A DNA stretch of 64,000 nucleotides from Wansuia hejianensis. Lineage in GTDB: Bacteria; Bacillota; Clostridia; Lachnospirales; Lachnospiraceae. The stretch covers positions 2,617,501 to 2,681,500 of the forward strand of contig NZ_CP060635.1 in assembly GCF_014337215.1 (NCBI RefSeq). The letters are read 5' to 3'. Position 1 is the first letter of the stretch; each line of letters begins with the position of its first letter. Of the stretch, positions 42,408 to 51,826 are shown piece by piece. The notes below the pieces were generated by a model. That model was not told where the DNA came from, did not search any database, and saw nothing but the letters and a program-made list of their open reading frames with translations. The translations under genes were made by a program, and so were the position numbers.

Positions 42408-43084
42408 ATGCCCAGAGGAATATTACCAGAAGTGAAGCTGCGGGCTGTAAAAGATTACATTTCAGGAAGCGGATCCTATCTGTCACACGCCAGCGAACTT
42501 GGAGTGGGTAAAACCGTTTTTAGAAGATGGGTTAACAAGTACAAAACATTCGGTGAATCCGCTTTCATAAGAACCGGGCACAATCAAGCCTATCCAGCCT
42601 CCTTTAAAAAATATGTTGTTGAAACATATCTAAACGGAGAAGGATCTTACAGGGAACTGGCGGTCACCTATAACATCCCTTCCGAAAATACGATCAGACA
42701 GTGGGTTTTGAAGTAAAATGGACATGAAACGCTGAAAGCTTCCGGAACAGGAGGGAATGCTATCATGACCAAAGGAAGAAAAACCACCTTCGATGAACGA
42801 GTCGAAATCGTGCAATACTGCATCGCCCATAACCATAATTATGCCAAGACATCAGAACAGTTTGAGATTTCTTACCAACAGGTACGTAATTATACTATAA
42901 AATACGAGAAGCAGGGAGTGGAGGCTCTTCGTGACAGACGTGGAAAACGAAAACCAGAAGCGGAAATGTCAGAACTCGAAAAGCTGCGGGCAGAAAACCG
43001 GATTTTGCGGGCAGAAAAAGAACACGCACAATGGAGGCGGACTTCCTAAAAAAACTTGCAGAAATCGAAAGGAGGCGGGGCTGA
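42408..43084 (+). pseudogene. IS3-family OrfA with a nonsense codon and a frameshift
   Basis: The frame starts MPRGILPEVKLRAVKDYI and shows two helix-turn-helix units (HASELGVGKTVFRRWVNKY; FEISYQQVRNYTIKYEKQG). Codon 103 is TAA, where the pattern VLK-NGHE suggests a tyrosine; the same frame resumes with NGHETLK and MTKGRKTTFDERVEIV. At about 43030 a single base appears lost (CACAA-TGG), so HAQ-MEADFLKKLAEIERRRG is read in another frame. The A7 run near 43049-43056 is the usual -1 frameshift site that makes the OrfAB fusion. Confidence 0.82.
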
Positions 43085-43984
43085 GCCGGCAAAGGAAGAA
43101 ACACATTTATCAGGTGATTAAAGAGGAACATGGAGAACACCATTACCCGAGCCGCTCCTTATGTAAACTTGTCGGCATTACAAGAGCGGCTTACTACAAA
43201 TGGCTGAACCATATAGAAACAGCAAATGACCGGCTGAACAAACAGATTTCCGACCGGTTGGAAGCAATTCATCAAGAACATCCTGACATGGGATATCGGA
43301 GATTGAATGACAAACTCCGTCACGATCATGGCATCAAAGTAAATGATAAGAGGATTCTACGTATATGCAGGAAGCAGCAGATAAGGTCAAACTTGAAATA
43401 TCGTTATGACGGCTGTACCAGACCATCGAAAAATCCAGCTTTTATAGCAGAAAATATTTTAAACAGAGACTTTCATGCAGATAGTCTGAACAAGAAATGG
43501 ATAACTGATGTAACAGAGTTTAAGTATGGCACTTCCTTTGACCATATCCATAAGCTATACCTGAGTGTGATTCTGGACTTATGTGATCATCGTCCAGTTG
43601 CATATGTGTTAAGTGCTCACAATAACAATCAACTGGTATTTGATACATTCGACCAGGCAGTAAAGAACAATCCGGGAGCTCATCCAATCATTCATAGTGA
43701 TCGGGGATTCCAATATACCTCCCGTGTATTTTACCAAAAGCTGATAGACGCGGGAATGATACAGAGCATGTCCCGAGTGGCGCACTGTACGGATAATGGA
43801 CCTATGGAAGGATTCTGGGGGATTCTAAAACGTGAAATGTATTATGGGAGGAAGTATCCATACCAGAAAGGAACTTGTACAAGCGATAACAGCATATATA
43901 GACTATTACATAAATGACCGCCCGCAAAGGTGCCTTGATGTATTAACACCATTTGAATTTCATGAACGGTTATTAGCTGCGTAA
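43055..43984 (+). pseudogene. IS3-family OrfB (DDE integrase) with a C-terminal frameshift
   Basis: The frame contains the HTH_21 region (YPSRSLCKLVGITRAAYYKW) and the rve DDE core: WITDVTEFKYG (first Asp), HSDRGFQYTS (second Asp) and DNGPMEGFWGILKREMYYG (Glu). After GRK at about 43857 the frame shifts and stops after LLHK; the correct C-terminus resumes in another frame as TRKELVQAITAYIDYY and CLDVLTPFEFHERLLAA. All catalytic residues lie before the lesion, but the conserved tail is lost. Confidence 0.82.
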
Positions 43985-44095
43985 AATATTGCCCGGCACA
44001 AACCGGGCAACACAAAAATTTATATTTTTTTCATGGTCTACTTGACGGGTAGCACACCACTTTGCGGCTCTGCCCTTTTATGATAATTCCATATT

Positions 44096-44644
44096 CTATT
44101 GCTCCATCTGCTTCCCGAGAAACAGTGAAGCCGCCATGGCCAGCTTTTGCTCCGCTTCTCCCATTTTATTCCCGGTTGTTTTCCCCAGCAGCACCACCGA
44201 TCCAATGGCGTCTCCTGCGCTGATGATGGGCACGACTACCTGGGATGAACTTTCCAGCTTGTCACCTTCTGCCACCGGGATAAATCCTCTTTCATTCCTC
44301 CCCGCGCTGATGCTTTCCCGGTCTGTGATAGCTTGTTCCAGCTCTGTGCTGATATTTTTACCCTGATATTCTTTCTGGTCCGGCCCGCAGGCCGCTATGA
44401 TCTGGTCATGATCGGAAATACACACCAGATGGCCGCTGACTTGAGACAGAGACTGGGCATATTCCCTTGCGAATACCCCCAGCTCCCCGATAGGCGAATA
44501 TTTTTTCAATATGATTTCGCCCTCTCTCCCGGTAAATATCTCCATGGGCTCACCTTCCCGTATCCGCATGGTTCGCCGGATCTCCTTAGGAATCACCACC
44601 CTTCCCAGGTCATCTATTCTACGTACAATCCCTGTTGCCTTCAT
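44096..44644 (-). CDS. spoVT: Stage V sporulation protein T (SpoVT)
   Basis: The 182-residue regulator has an N-terminal AbrB-type swapped-hairpin DNA-binding domain (MKATGIVRRIDDLGRVVIPK, EIRRTMRIREGEPMEIF) and a C-terminal GAF domain (SGHLVCISDHDQIIAACG, VVVPIISAGDAIGSVVLL). In sporulating Firmicutes it tunes forespore sigma-G genes. GGAGGG 7 bases upstream fixes the start; the longer open frame covers its promoter. It shows that the host forms, or descends from, spore-formers. Confidence 0.95.
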   Translation of the reverse strand: MKATGIVRRIDDLGRVVIPKEIRRTMRIREGEPMEIFTGREGEIILKKYSPIGELGVFAREYAQSLSQVSGHLVCISDHDQIIAACGPDQKEYQGKNISTELEQAITDRESISAGRNERGFIPVAEGDKLESSSQVVVPIISAGDAIGSVVLLGKTTGNKMGEAEQKLAMAASLFLGKQMEQ

Positions 44645-44685
44645 AAAAAGTCCCTCCATTTTAACTAACCTATCATTCATGCCTA

Positions 44686-44716
44686 TAGTATTTGTAAAAT
44701 AGAGGGGACTTATTCT
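44686..44716 (-). promoter_or_regulatory. Sigma-G/F-like promoter of spoVT
   Basis: On the minus strand AGAATA (44711-44716) and AATACTA (44686-44692) are 18 bases apart. They resemble forespore sigma consensus elements (TGAATA and CATACTA). SpoVT is known to be sigma-G-dependent in Bacillus, so the position fits. Confidence 0.42.
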
Positions 44717-44819
44717 GTTAATTGAAAAAATTTTCCTTCTGAAAACAGATGACAATGAATCTCTGTCTGTTCCTCCAGTTCAAATCAGGACAGGATATCT
44801 GATCTATTCCGAAATATAT

Positions 44820-46388
44820 CTATTCATTTTTGCCAAGCCTTTTCATAACGGACGGATACCTCTTCATATCCGTATGCGGAATAAATTTTGCCGCCTGCAT
44901 GCGGATTATAAAATCCGGTATGGAAGCAAACTGTACACAATACAGCGTTTCTGTAAAATAACGGATGTCTTTCAGACGGCTGCGGTCCAGCAGCAGGGCG
45001 CGGGCGCCATCCAACGAAGCGTTGGCAATGCAGACGTATCTCTCACGGGGCAGATCGGGGAATACCCCGATAGTTATGGCAGACTCCAGGTTTGAATGTG
45101 CCGCAAAAGCCCCCGACAGATAACAGCGGGCGATCTCTGATCCGCTGCACCCTGCATATTCCAGAATGCAGTCAATCATAGTATGGGCGGCCGCTTTCGT
45201 GTCAAGATACTGGCTGATATCCATCTGAGAAAAATACAGCGGTTCTCCCAGCGCCGATTCCCCGGCATCGGCATAGATAACGGCATACTGATCTTCTTCC
45301 GGCAGATAAGTGATCCGTGAAGAAGCATCTGGATTAAATGTTCCGGCGATATTGATCCATCCCTGGATTCTCATCTGCGCCAGCAGATCAATAATGCCTG
45401 AACCACAGATCCCCACAGGCTTCTGATTGCCAATCGTTGTGAAAGAAAGCTTTCCGTCCTGGATATGCACAGTATCTATGGCGCCGTTTTGGGCGCGGAC
45501 GCCATAACGGCTGATATATCCCTCCAGAGCGGGCCCGGCGGCGCCGGCGCCGGCCAGCAGCCATTCGCGGCTGCCAATCACCAGTTCCCCGTTTGTACCT
45601 ATATCAAAGAATAATTTTACTTCGTCGTCCCGGCAAAAATCCAGGTTCAAAAGGCCGCTGACTATATCGCCGCCGATATAATTAGACGCCGCCGGAATGA
45701 TATAGGCTACCCCTGAAAAGCCAAGCTCCAGCTCGCTGCCGAAAAACCATCCGGGAGCCAGTGTAACCGGAGCATATGGGGCAAAAAATACCGTCCTGGC
45801 ATCCAACTGTAACAGAAAATGGATCATAGTCGTATTGCCGGAAATAATCATCAACGGGCAGCTCTCTGCCGGAATCCCGGTTTCCTGTGCCATCCGCCGG
45901 AGCAGCAATCGGAAAGTTTCTATTGTTGCGCGGTGCAGATCCTCTGTATGTGAAGAGTCTTCCATCGCATAAGTAATGCGCGTCAAAATATCTGTTCCGT
46001 ATTGAATCTGTCCGTTCTTTTCACTGTCCTGTGCTACCACATTGCCTGTATTCAGATCGACCAGCTGCATCACGATGGTGGTGGACCCGTAATCTACAGC
46101 AATTCCATAATGGGAACTCCGGGTATCGCCAGGCTCAACGTCTGTGGCCACCCAATCCTTTTCACGATATACCAGAGTCACAGTAATCTGGTAATGTCCC
46201 TCCAAACATGATGTATGGAGTCGCTGAAGGACCTGAAGCGGAATCTCCACGGGCGAATACTTAAGAGCCGCCAACGCGTCCAAGAGCCGTAAACGGTCAC
46301 TCTTAGGATCTTCTTCTGTCGGGGGTAATAAAGTAAGATAAATTTTCTCACAGAATCTCATACCCGTACCTTTTCTGCCTTTCATCAA
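44820..46388 (-). CDS. RACo-like ASKHA ATPase (DUF4445), lacking the ferredoxin domain
   Basis: The 522-residue protein resembles the reductive activator of corrinoid proteins. The linker domain (LLPPTEEDPKSDRLRLLDAL) is at the very N-terminus and the ASKHA fold follows: AVDYGSTTIVMQLVDLNTG, ISGNTTMIHFLL, FDIGTNGELVIG, GAGAAGPALEG, GICGSGIIDLL, YLSGAFAAHSNLESA. The usual N-terminal [2Fe-2S] domain of about 90 residues and its cysteines are absent, so it could not supply electrons itself. It lies 3 bases after the hydantoinase-family gene. It may activate a corrinoid protein with a separate ferredoxin or have another ATP-driven role. Confidence 0.83.
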   Translation of the reverse strand: MMKGRKGTGMRFCEKIYLTLLPPTEEDPKSDRLRLLDALAALKYSPVEIPLQVLQRLHTSCLEGHYQITVTLVYREKDWVATDVEPGDTRSSHYGIAVDYGSTTIVMQLVDLNTGNVVAQDSEKNGQIQYGTDILTRITYAMEDSSHTEDLHRATIETFRLLLRRMAQETGIPAESCPLMIISGNTTMIHFLLQLDARTVFFAPYAPVTLAPGWFFGSELELGFSGVAYIIPAASNYIGGDIVSGLLNLDFCRDDEVKLFFDIGTNGELVIGSREWLLAGAGAAGPALEGYISRYGVRAQNGAIDTVHIQDGKLSFTTIGNQKPVGICGSGIIDLLAQMRIQGWINIAGTFNPDASSRITYLPEEDQYAVIYADAGESALGEPLYFSQMDISQYLDTKAAAHTMIDCILEYAGCSGSEIARCYLSGAFAAHSNLESAITIGVFPDLPRERYVCIANASLDGARALLLDRSRLKDIRYFTETLYCVQFASIPDFIIRMQAAKFIPHTDMKRYPSVMKRLGKNE

Positions 46389-46391
46389 TCC

Positions 46392-48440
46392 TTATGAGCA
46401 CCCGTCCGCAGAACGGCTCCCGCCCGCAGAAATCTGAAACTGATCTGTTGCAACTGCTTCCACTATACTTTCAAAAAATACTGAACTTTCATCCTCAGTG
46501 AGCCTGAGTTTCTTCACTGATATCTTCACCTGCGGGCTGCCGGATGCTCCCTGTCTTCTGGATTTATCCAGTACCTGCTGCTCAGCCAGTTTCAATGCCA
46601 GCTTCTCGGCTTCCGGATATTCTGCGAACATCCGCTGCTCGCTTCCCTCATAAACCGAGTAGCCCTTCAGCTCCGCCCCGTCATATTCCGCTTTTACATG
46701 AAGCTGGACCTTCGTCACGATCTGGCTGGCAATCGCGCCAACGGCATTGGCGACAGACGCATTTTCATTGATAATCGCTTCCGTGCCCAGCAGCCTTGCG
46801 ACTCTCGGCAGAAAAATATGGATAGGCGCTCCAACCCCTACGATCGGAAGTTCCGATCTGACAGGCAGTGAAATCCAATCGCCTTTTTTGCCGTTTACAG
46901 CATCCTCATAAGACCATTCAATCAATTCCTGAACGCTCTTTTTATTGATTACCTTCTCTTTCCCAGGATATTTCTGCTTTAATAAGATGCGCACTATATT
47001 GCAGTAAAGCTTTTTCTCAACCAGACGGTATATCTTTTCCGGAATTTCTTCTGCTTCTTCAGGAACATTCTCTGCCAGAAATTCTATGGCGGCCAGCGCC
47101 GCGTCCGGTGAATAGACAGGGAAATCGCCCTTAACCACCATCATATCAGTGGGAGTCAGGCCGCTCCTCATCAGCACGCCTTCCGCTTCCAGACGTTCTG
47201 TGCGCAGGCCATAAATATCTGTTCCCAGCCTCTCCGCCAGCTCTTCCGCCATCAGCGGGGCTTTTTTGAGAGCCGAACAGATCCTGCGCTCTTCTCTGGT
47301 ATATCCTTCGCCGCGGCCAATATCCTTCTGAAGCACATAAAATTCACTGAGCATTCTCGTATGGCTCCTGTGCTGTTCGGCCAGCCCCCGAAGCTTAACT
47401 GTCACTTCCGGATGCCTTTGGGCCAGAAGTGAGATCGGAATCACCCTCCTCAGATCCAGAAACATCCCCTTGTCATTGAACCTTACGGCGCTGTCCCCTC
47501 CCAGGAGGAACGTATCCACATACAGGCCATGTACTGTCGTTCTCCACTTACCAATAGAGATTCCTTTTTCCGCCGTCACAGGCTGACGGCCGCGTATCAG
47601 GGCAACATCCGTCGTGGTGCCTCCCATATCCACAATTACCGCGTCTGACGTCTTCGCCATAACGCTGCCGCCGACCACGCTGGCGGCCGGTCCGGACAAC
47701 AAAGTTTCCACCGGATAATCCTTAGCCATGCCTTCCGACATCAGGCTACCGTCACTTCGCATGATGGCAATTGGAATATCCAGGCCGCGGTCTTTCATGA
47801 CATGCTTTACAGCCGCCAGGAATTCCGCGATCAGCGGTATCAGACGGGCGTTCAGAAGCGTCCCCGCCCCTCTTTTCAGAACGTCCAGCTCATCAAACAT
47901 ATCATAAGCCGTGGTCACCGGTATCTTTATCTGGTCTTCTAATATGGCCTTTGCCTTCTTCTCCAGCTTCCCGCCGTCCGCCTGGGGGTAAATCTGAACT
48001 ACGCCTGCAGCCGCACAGTTGCGGAATTCTTTCGGAATCCGGCGTTTCAGAGCTTCCCAGTCCGGCTCCTCAGGCTCCTGGAAGATGTGCTCCGGCTTGC
48101 CGTCAATGAAAACGAGCTGGCTCAGATCATGAAATCCATAAGAGGCATAGACAGCTTCCAGATTCCCCATCGCTTCGGGATTCATCCCGATCATTAAAAG
48201 CTTCGCCCGGCTCCCCTTGTCCTCCAGACAGGCATTAGTAGCCAGTGTGGTAGACAGCGCCAGCAGCTCCGCTTTCTTCACATAATCGGGCTCCAGCATA
48301 TCCAGCGCTTCAGTTATGCCTTTCTCAAGCTCAGATTTGGTCGTCAGGGCTTTTCCCGAGCAAAGGATCTTCTTCCTGTCCATATCGTACACGACTGCAT
48401 CCGTATAAGTACCGCCTGTATCAATTCCAATACCAATCAT
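46392..48440 (-). CDS. Hydantoinase/oxoprolinase-family protein (HyuA-like)
   Basis: The 682-residue protein starts MIGIGIDTGGTYTDAVVYD, the phosphate-1 motif of the ASKHA fold, and contains ALSTTLATNACLEDKGSRAK, LLSGPAASVVGGSVMA and VDMGGTTTDVALIRG. These are hallmarks of HyuA-type N-methylhydantoinase/5-oxoprolinase A subunits, which use ATP to open cyclic amides. The middle segment (about residues 330-440) is divergent and no HyuB partner gene is nearby, so the reaction may differ. It is flanked by the RACo-like gene and an NhaC antiporter gene. Confidence 0.88.
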   Translation of the reverse strand: MIGIGIDTGGTYTDAVVYDMDRKKILCSGKALTTKSELEKGITEALDMLEPDYVKKAELLALSTTLATNACLEDKGSRAKLLMIGMNPEAMGNLEAVYASYGFHDLSQLVFIDGKPEHIFQEPEEPDWEALKRRIPKEFRNCAAAGVVQIYPQADGGKLEKKAKAILEDQIKIPVTTAYDMFDELDVLKRGAGTLLNARLIPLIAEFLAAVKHVMKDRGLDIPIAIMRSDGSLMSEGMAKDYPVETLLSGPAASVVGGSVMAKTSDAVIVDMGGTTTDVALIRGRQPVTAEKGISIGKWRTTVHGLYVDTFLLGGDSAVRFNDKGMFLDLRRVIPISLLAQRHPEVTVKLRGLAEQHRSHTRMLSEFYVLQKDIGRGEGYTREERRICSALKKAPLMAEELAERLGTDIYGLRTERLEAEGVLMRSGLTPTDMMVVKGDFPVYSPDAALAAIEFLAENVPEEAEEIPEKIYRLVEKKLYCNIVRILLKQKYPGKEKVINKKSVQELIEWSYEDAVNGKKGDWISLPVRSELPIVGVGAPIHIFLPRVARLLGTEAIINENASVANAVGAIASQIVTKVQLHVKAEYDGAELKGYSVYEGSEQRMFAEYPEAEKLALKLAEQQVLDKSRRQGASGSPQVKISVKKLRLTEDESSVFFESIVEAVATDQFQISAGGSRSADGCS

Positions 48441-48464
48441 TTTAAAGTCTCATTTCATAAGATT

Positions 48465-50087
48465 TTATTTCCCCGCTTCCGCCGGCCGGTTTATTTTATG
48501 CTTCGCCAGCAGCCGGAACAGGAACAGGACTGCTAACGTCAGTATAATCCCAAACGGCAGAGAGATCAAGGCACTCTTGGTAAACCCTGCAACAATATAT
48601 GTGACGAAAGAGATCAGCGCCACCAGAACTGCATAGGGCAGCTGTGTTGACACATGGTTTACATGGTTGCACTGCGCGCCTGCCGACGCCATAATGGTCG
48701 TATCCGAAATAGGTGAGCAATGGTCGCCGCATACAGCCCCTGCCATGCAGGCGGAGATGGAGATAATCATCATCTGATAGCTGCTCTGCTGGAATGCCGC
48801 AACAACGATGGGGATCAGTATCCCGAAAGTCCCCCAGGACGTTCCGGTGGCAAATGCCAGCCCGCAGGCAATCAGGAAAATGATCGCCGGAAGGAAGTTC
48901 ATAAATCCGCCCGCCGAAGCTCTCACAACGCCAGCCACATATTCCGCGGCGCCCAGGCTGTCGGTCATCGCTTTCAGGCTCCACGCAAAGGTCAGAATCA
49001 GAATGGCCGGAACCATAGCCTTGAAGCCTTCAGGTATACATCCCATGCAGTCATTAAAGCTCATAACCCGGCGCACCATGTAGAACACCAGAGTGATCAC
49101 CAGCGCGAAGAACGAACCAAGAACCAGCCCCACAGAGGCATCGCTTCCTGCAAAGGCTTCCACAAAGCCTGCGCCTGAGAAAAAGCCGCCGGTATACAGC
49201 ATGCCAATTACACAGCAGATAATTAATGTTATGATCGGCAGCAACAGATCTATAACTTTTCCCTTGCTGCTTATCTGCTCTGAGCCTGTTCCCTCATAGG
49301 GACGGTCTGGAGTCGTATACAGATCTCCCTTCATGGCGTTCCTCTCATGGACGCCCATAGGGCCAAAATCAGCTTTCATGAGGACCAACCCTACCATCAT
49401 GACGATTGTCAGCAACGCATAGAAATTAAACGGGATGGCATTGATGAACAGAGAAAGCCCGTCCTCTCCCTCCACAAAGCCTGACACTGCCGCCGCCCAG
49501 GAAGAAATGGGGGCGATGATGCAGACCGGCGCGGCAGTCGCATCAATCAGGTAAGCCAGCTTCGCCCTCGACACCTGGTGCTTGTCCGTAACAGGGCGCA
49601 TGACGCTTCCCACAGTCAGACAGTTGAAATAATCATCAATAAAGATCAGGACACCCAGCGCAATTGTGGCAAGCTGCGCGCCGACTCTGCTCTTGATCTT
49701 CGTGGACGCCCACCGCCCGAAGGCTGCCGAACCTCCCGCCTTATTCATCAGTGACACCATCGTTCCCAGGATGACCAGGAAGATCAGGATGCCCACATTC
49801 CAGCTATCTGACAGTACGCTGATGATTCCATCCTGGAATACATGAGTAATTGTTCCCTCAAAGTTAAACCCGGAATACAGAAGCGCACCTACCAATATGC
49901 CGATGAACAGAGAACTGTACACCTCTTTCGTGATCAGCGCCAGGGCAATGGCGATAATCGGCGGCACAAGCGCCCAAAAAGATGACTGGACGCTTTCAGC
50001 AGTCGTCATGTTGGCCGCAACAATCAGAAAAACGCCCACGCAGGCCATAGCTATGGCTATGGCAATTCCTTTTTTCTTATTCTTCAT
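48465..50087 (-). CDS. Na+/H+ antiporter, NhaC family
   Basis: The 540-residue protein has about 12-13 membrane segments. Family features are FIDDYFNCLTVGSVMRPVTD, APVCIIAPISSWAAAVSGF and AGAVCGDHCSPISDTTIMAS, with buried acidic residues in membrane segments. Relatives exchange sodium for protons or for organic acids (the MleN/malate-lactate type), so here it may import the substrate of the HyuA/RACo operon. GGGAGG 9 bases upstream supports the start. It is the first gene of the operon. Confidence 0.9.
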   Translation of the reverse strand: MKNKKKGIAIAIAMACVGVFLIVAANMTTAESVQSSFWALVPPIIAIALALITKEVYSSLFIGILVGALLYSGFNFEGTITHVFQDGIISVLSDSWNVGILIFLVILGTMVSLMNKAGGSAAFGRWASTKIKSRVGAQLATIALGVLIFIDDYFNCLTVGSVMRPVTDKHQVSRAKLAYLIDATAAPVCIIAPISSWAAAVSGFVEGEDGLSLFINAIPFNFYALLTIVMMVGLVLMKADFGPMGVHERNAMKGDLYTTPDRPYEGTGSEQISSKGKVIDLLLPIITLIICCVIGMLYTGGFFSGAGFVEAFAGSDASVGLVLGSFFALVITLVFYMVRRVMSFNDCMGCIPEGFKAMVPAILILTFAWSLKAMTDSLGAAEYVAGVVRASAGGFMNFLPAIIFLIACGLAFATGTSWGTFGILIPIVVAAFQQSSYQMMIISISACMAGAVCGDHCSPISDTTIMASAGAQCNHVNHVSTQLPYAVLVALISFVTYIVAGFTKSALISLPFGIILTLAVLFLFRLLAKHKINRPAEAGK

Positions 50088-50144
50088 GGATAAGAACCTC
50101 CCTCAAAATCACAGCATGGCCGTCCGCCAGCCGCTTTATGTTAA

Positions 50145-50173
50145 ATCGTACAATATTCGACCATTATTGTCAA
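50145..50173 (-). promoter_or_regulatory. Promoter of the nhaC-hyuA-RACo operon
   Basis: On the minus strand TTGACA (50168-50173) and TACGAT (50145-50150) are 17 bases apart. The -35 box is inside the perfect palindrome described next. Confidence 0.65.
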
Positions 50174-50178
50174 TAATG
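50162..50178. promoter_or_regulatory. Palindromic operator candidate between nhaC and pucR
   Basis: CATTATTG-T-CAATAATG is a perfect 8+1+8 palindrome that covers the -35 box of the nhaC promoter and lies about 40 bases upstream of the pucR -35. A regulator bound here would act on both divergent units; the adjacent PucR protein is the obvious candidate. Confidence 0.5.
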
Positions 50179-50219
50179 AACAGGAAAATACATTTTAAAA
50201 AGGGAAAAAATAGGAATAT

Positions 50220-50249
50220 TTGACAGCCTGCCTGCCGATACGGTATATT
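50220..50249 (+). promoter_or_regulatory. Promoter of the pucR-family gene
   Basis: TTGACA (50220-50225) and TATATT (50244-50249) are 18 bases apart, giving a transcript start near 50256 and a short leader of about 35 bases. Confidence 0.65.
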
Positions 50250-50290
50250 AAAATAAGACACAAAATCTAACGGAAAGCACGGGAATATCC

Positions 50291-51826
50291 ATGAAGTTAA
50301 GCAGCGAAATAATTGTAGAATATTTAAAAGATGATTTTACCTTTTCGGCGGCTGGCAAGATCACCAAAGCCCTGACCTACACACGGCCCGTTTTCTGGGA
50401 GGAATCCACCGTCCCCTCAGACGGGTCTGTTTACCTGGTAGAACAGTGTATCCCGGAACCGGCTTCGGCCGTACAGACCCACTGTATCCTGGTCACCATC
50501 GGAGACTCCCTGCGCGGCTGGGCCGGAGCCTGCGACCTGGTTCTGACATTTAAAAAAGGGACCTCCTTCAGCCGTATGGCCAATGCCCTTCATCAGATTT
50601 TTACACTGTATGATGAATGGGACAAGGAGCTCTCTTCCATATTAAACAGGAACGGGCAGATCACAGAGCTGCTGGACTGCACTCAGAAGGTGACACCCAA
50701 TCCTATTATGGTGCATAACCCTGCCTTTGAGATCATTTCCTATTCCAGCATTATAGATTCTAATCCGGACATCGGCTATCTGATCGACCGCGACCGCAAC
50801 AAAGAGACTTACAATGCCTTTCAGCTGGACAGGGAGTTTAAGTCCACCTTTTCCCAGACCAAACCGGCCTTTTTTCCGGAAACAGTCAGCGGTACCAAAT
50901 CCCTGTACCAGAACCTGTTTAACCATGGGAAATTTATTGGACGCATCGTCATCATGGGAGCTCTGGAAGACTTCCACAGGCGTGACCTGCAGATTTTACA
51001 GCACCTGACCCCTTACATCCAGACGATTCTGTCCCATGAACAGTACGGTCGGCTGGAGGGGGAAACCTACAGCCTGAATCAGCTGATCGGGCGCATCCTG
51101 AAGGGCGACGTCACAGAGGATTCATATATCCGACAGTCAATGGCCGCCTTCGGCTGGCAGAACAATCACCACTATTTCTGTTCTGTATTTCTGGCCGATC
51201 CCATAGATGTCCAGAACCATACGATCGCCTCCATCTGCCGCCGTCTGGAAAACCAGGTGCCGGCGTCCTGCGTGGTGGAGCACAGCAACCAGATCGTCAT
51301 GTTCGTCAATCTGGATCTGAACCGGAATACTCTTCGGGACGTGGTCCACTCTTACACAGAACTGGTCCGTGACAGCAACCTAAAGGCAGGTATCAGCAAA
51401 TCTTATGAGGGCTTTCACCTGAGCTTTCAGCTCCTGGAGAAGCAGGCCAGCATCGCTCTGAGCCTGGGCCAGCGCTACTTCCCGGAACGCTGGATTCATC
51501 ATTTTAATGATATTTCCAACCGCTACCAGCTGGAGCTTCTGGTCAGCGAACTTCCCACAGAGATGATCTGCTCCCCGGAGATTCTGAAGATGTATCAGTA
51601 TGACCAGGAGAACAACACCGAATACTACCTGACCCTTAAAACCTACCTGGAAAACAACATGCAGCCGGTAGTAACCGCTTCCCGTCTCTTCGTCCACCGG
51701 ACTACCCTGATGTACCGCCTGAATAAGATCAACCAGCTGTTCCACATCGATATCTCCACAGCATACAACAGGCTGTTCCTGCAAGTATCCATGCTGCTTC
51801 TGGACCAGATGCTGCTCAACGGCTAA
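50291..51826 (+). CDS. PucR-family transcriptional regulator
   Basis: The 511-residue protein has a sensor-like N-terminus, a GGDEF-like/CdaR middle region (about 270-400), and the C-terminal PucR helix-turn-helix with YLENNMQPVVTASRLFVHRT followed by TLMYRLNKI. PucR members control purine, allantoin, sugar-acid and hydantoin catabolism. It is divergent from nhaC-hyuA-RACo, its likely target. It converges with the LysR gene, whose stop overlaps its own by 4 bases. Confidence 0.9.
   Translation: MKLSSEIIVEYLKDDFTFSAAGKITKALTYTRPVFWEESTVPSDGSVYLVEQCIPEPASAVQTHCILVTIGDSLRGWAGACDLVLTFKKGTSFSRMANALHQIFTLYDEWDKELSSILNRNGQITELLDCTQKVTPNPIMVHNPAFEIISYSSIIDSNPDIGYLIDRDRNKETYNAFQLDREFKSTFSQTKPAFFPETVSGTKSLYQNLFNHGKFIGRIVIMGALEDFHRRDLQILQHLTPYIQTILSHEQYGRLEGETYSLNQLIGRILKGDVTEDSYIRQSMAAFGWQNNHHYFCSVFLADPIDVQNHTIASICRRLENQVPASCVVEHSNQIVMFVNLDLNRNTLRDVVHSYTELVRDSNLKAGISKSYEGFHLSFQLLEKQASIALSLGQRYFPERWIHHFNDISNRYQLELLVSELPTEMICSPEILKMYQYDQENNTEYYLTLKTYLENNMQPVVTASRLFVHRTTLMYRLNKINQLFHIDISTAYNRLFLQVSMLLLDQMLLNG

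Larger units (their letters stand above)
42325..44080 (+). mobile_element. IS3-family insertion sequence (inactivated)
   Basis: The element is about 1.75 kb, with imperfect terminal inverted repeats (left TAAAAGGGCAGCGCC, right, reversed, TAAAAGGGCAGAGCC). It carries overlapping orfA and orfB. A clear target-site duplication was not visible. It has inserted between the sugar operon promoter and spoVT. Both frames carry disabling lesions, yet most sequence is otherwise well conserved, so the death is recent. Confidence 0.88.
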
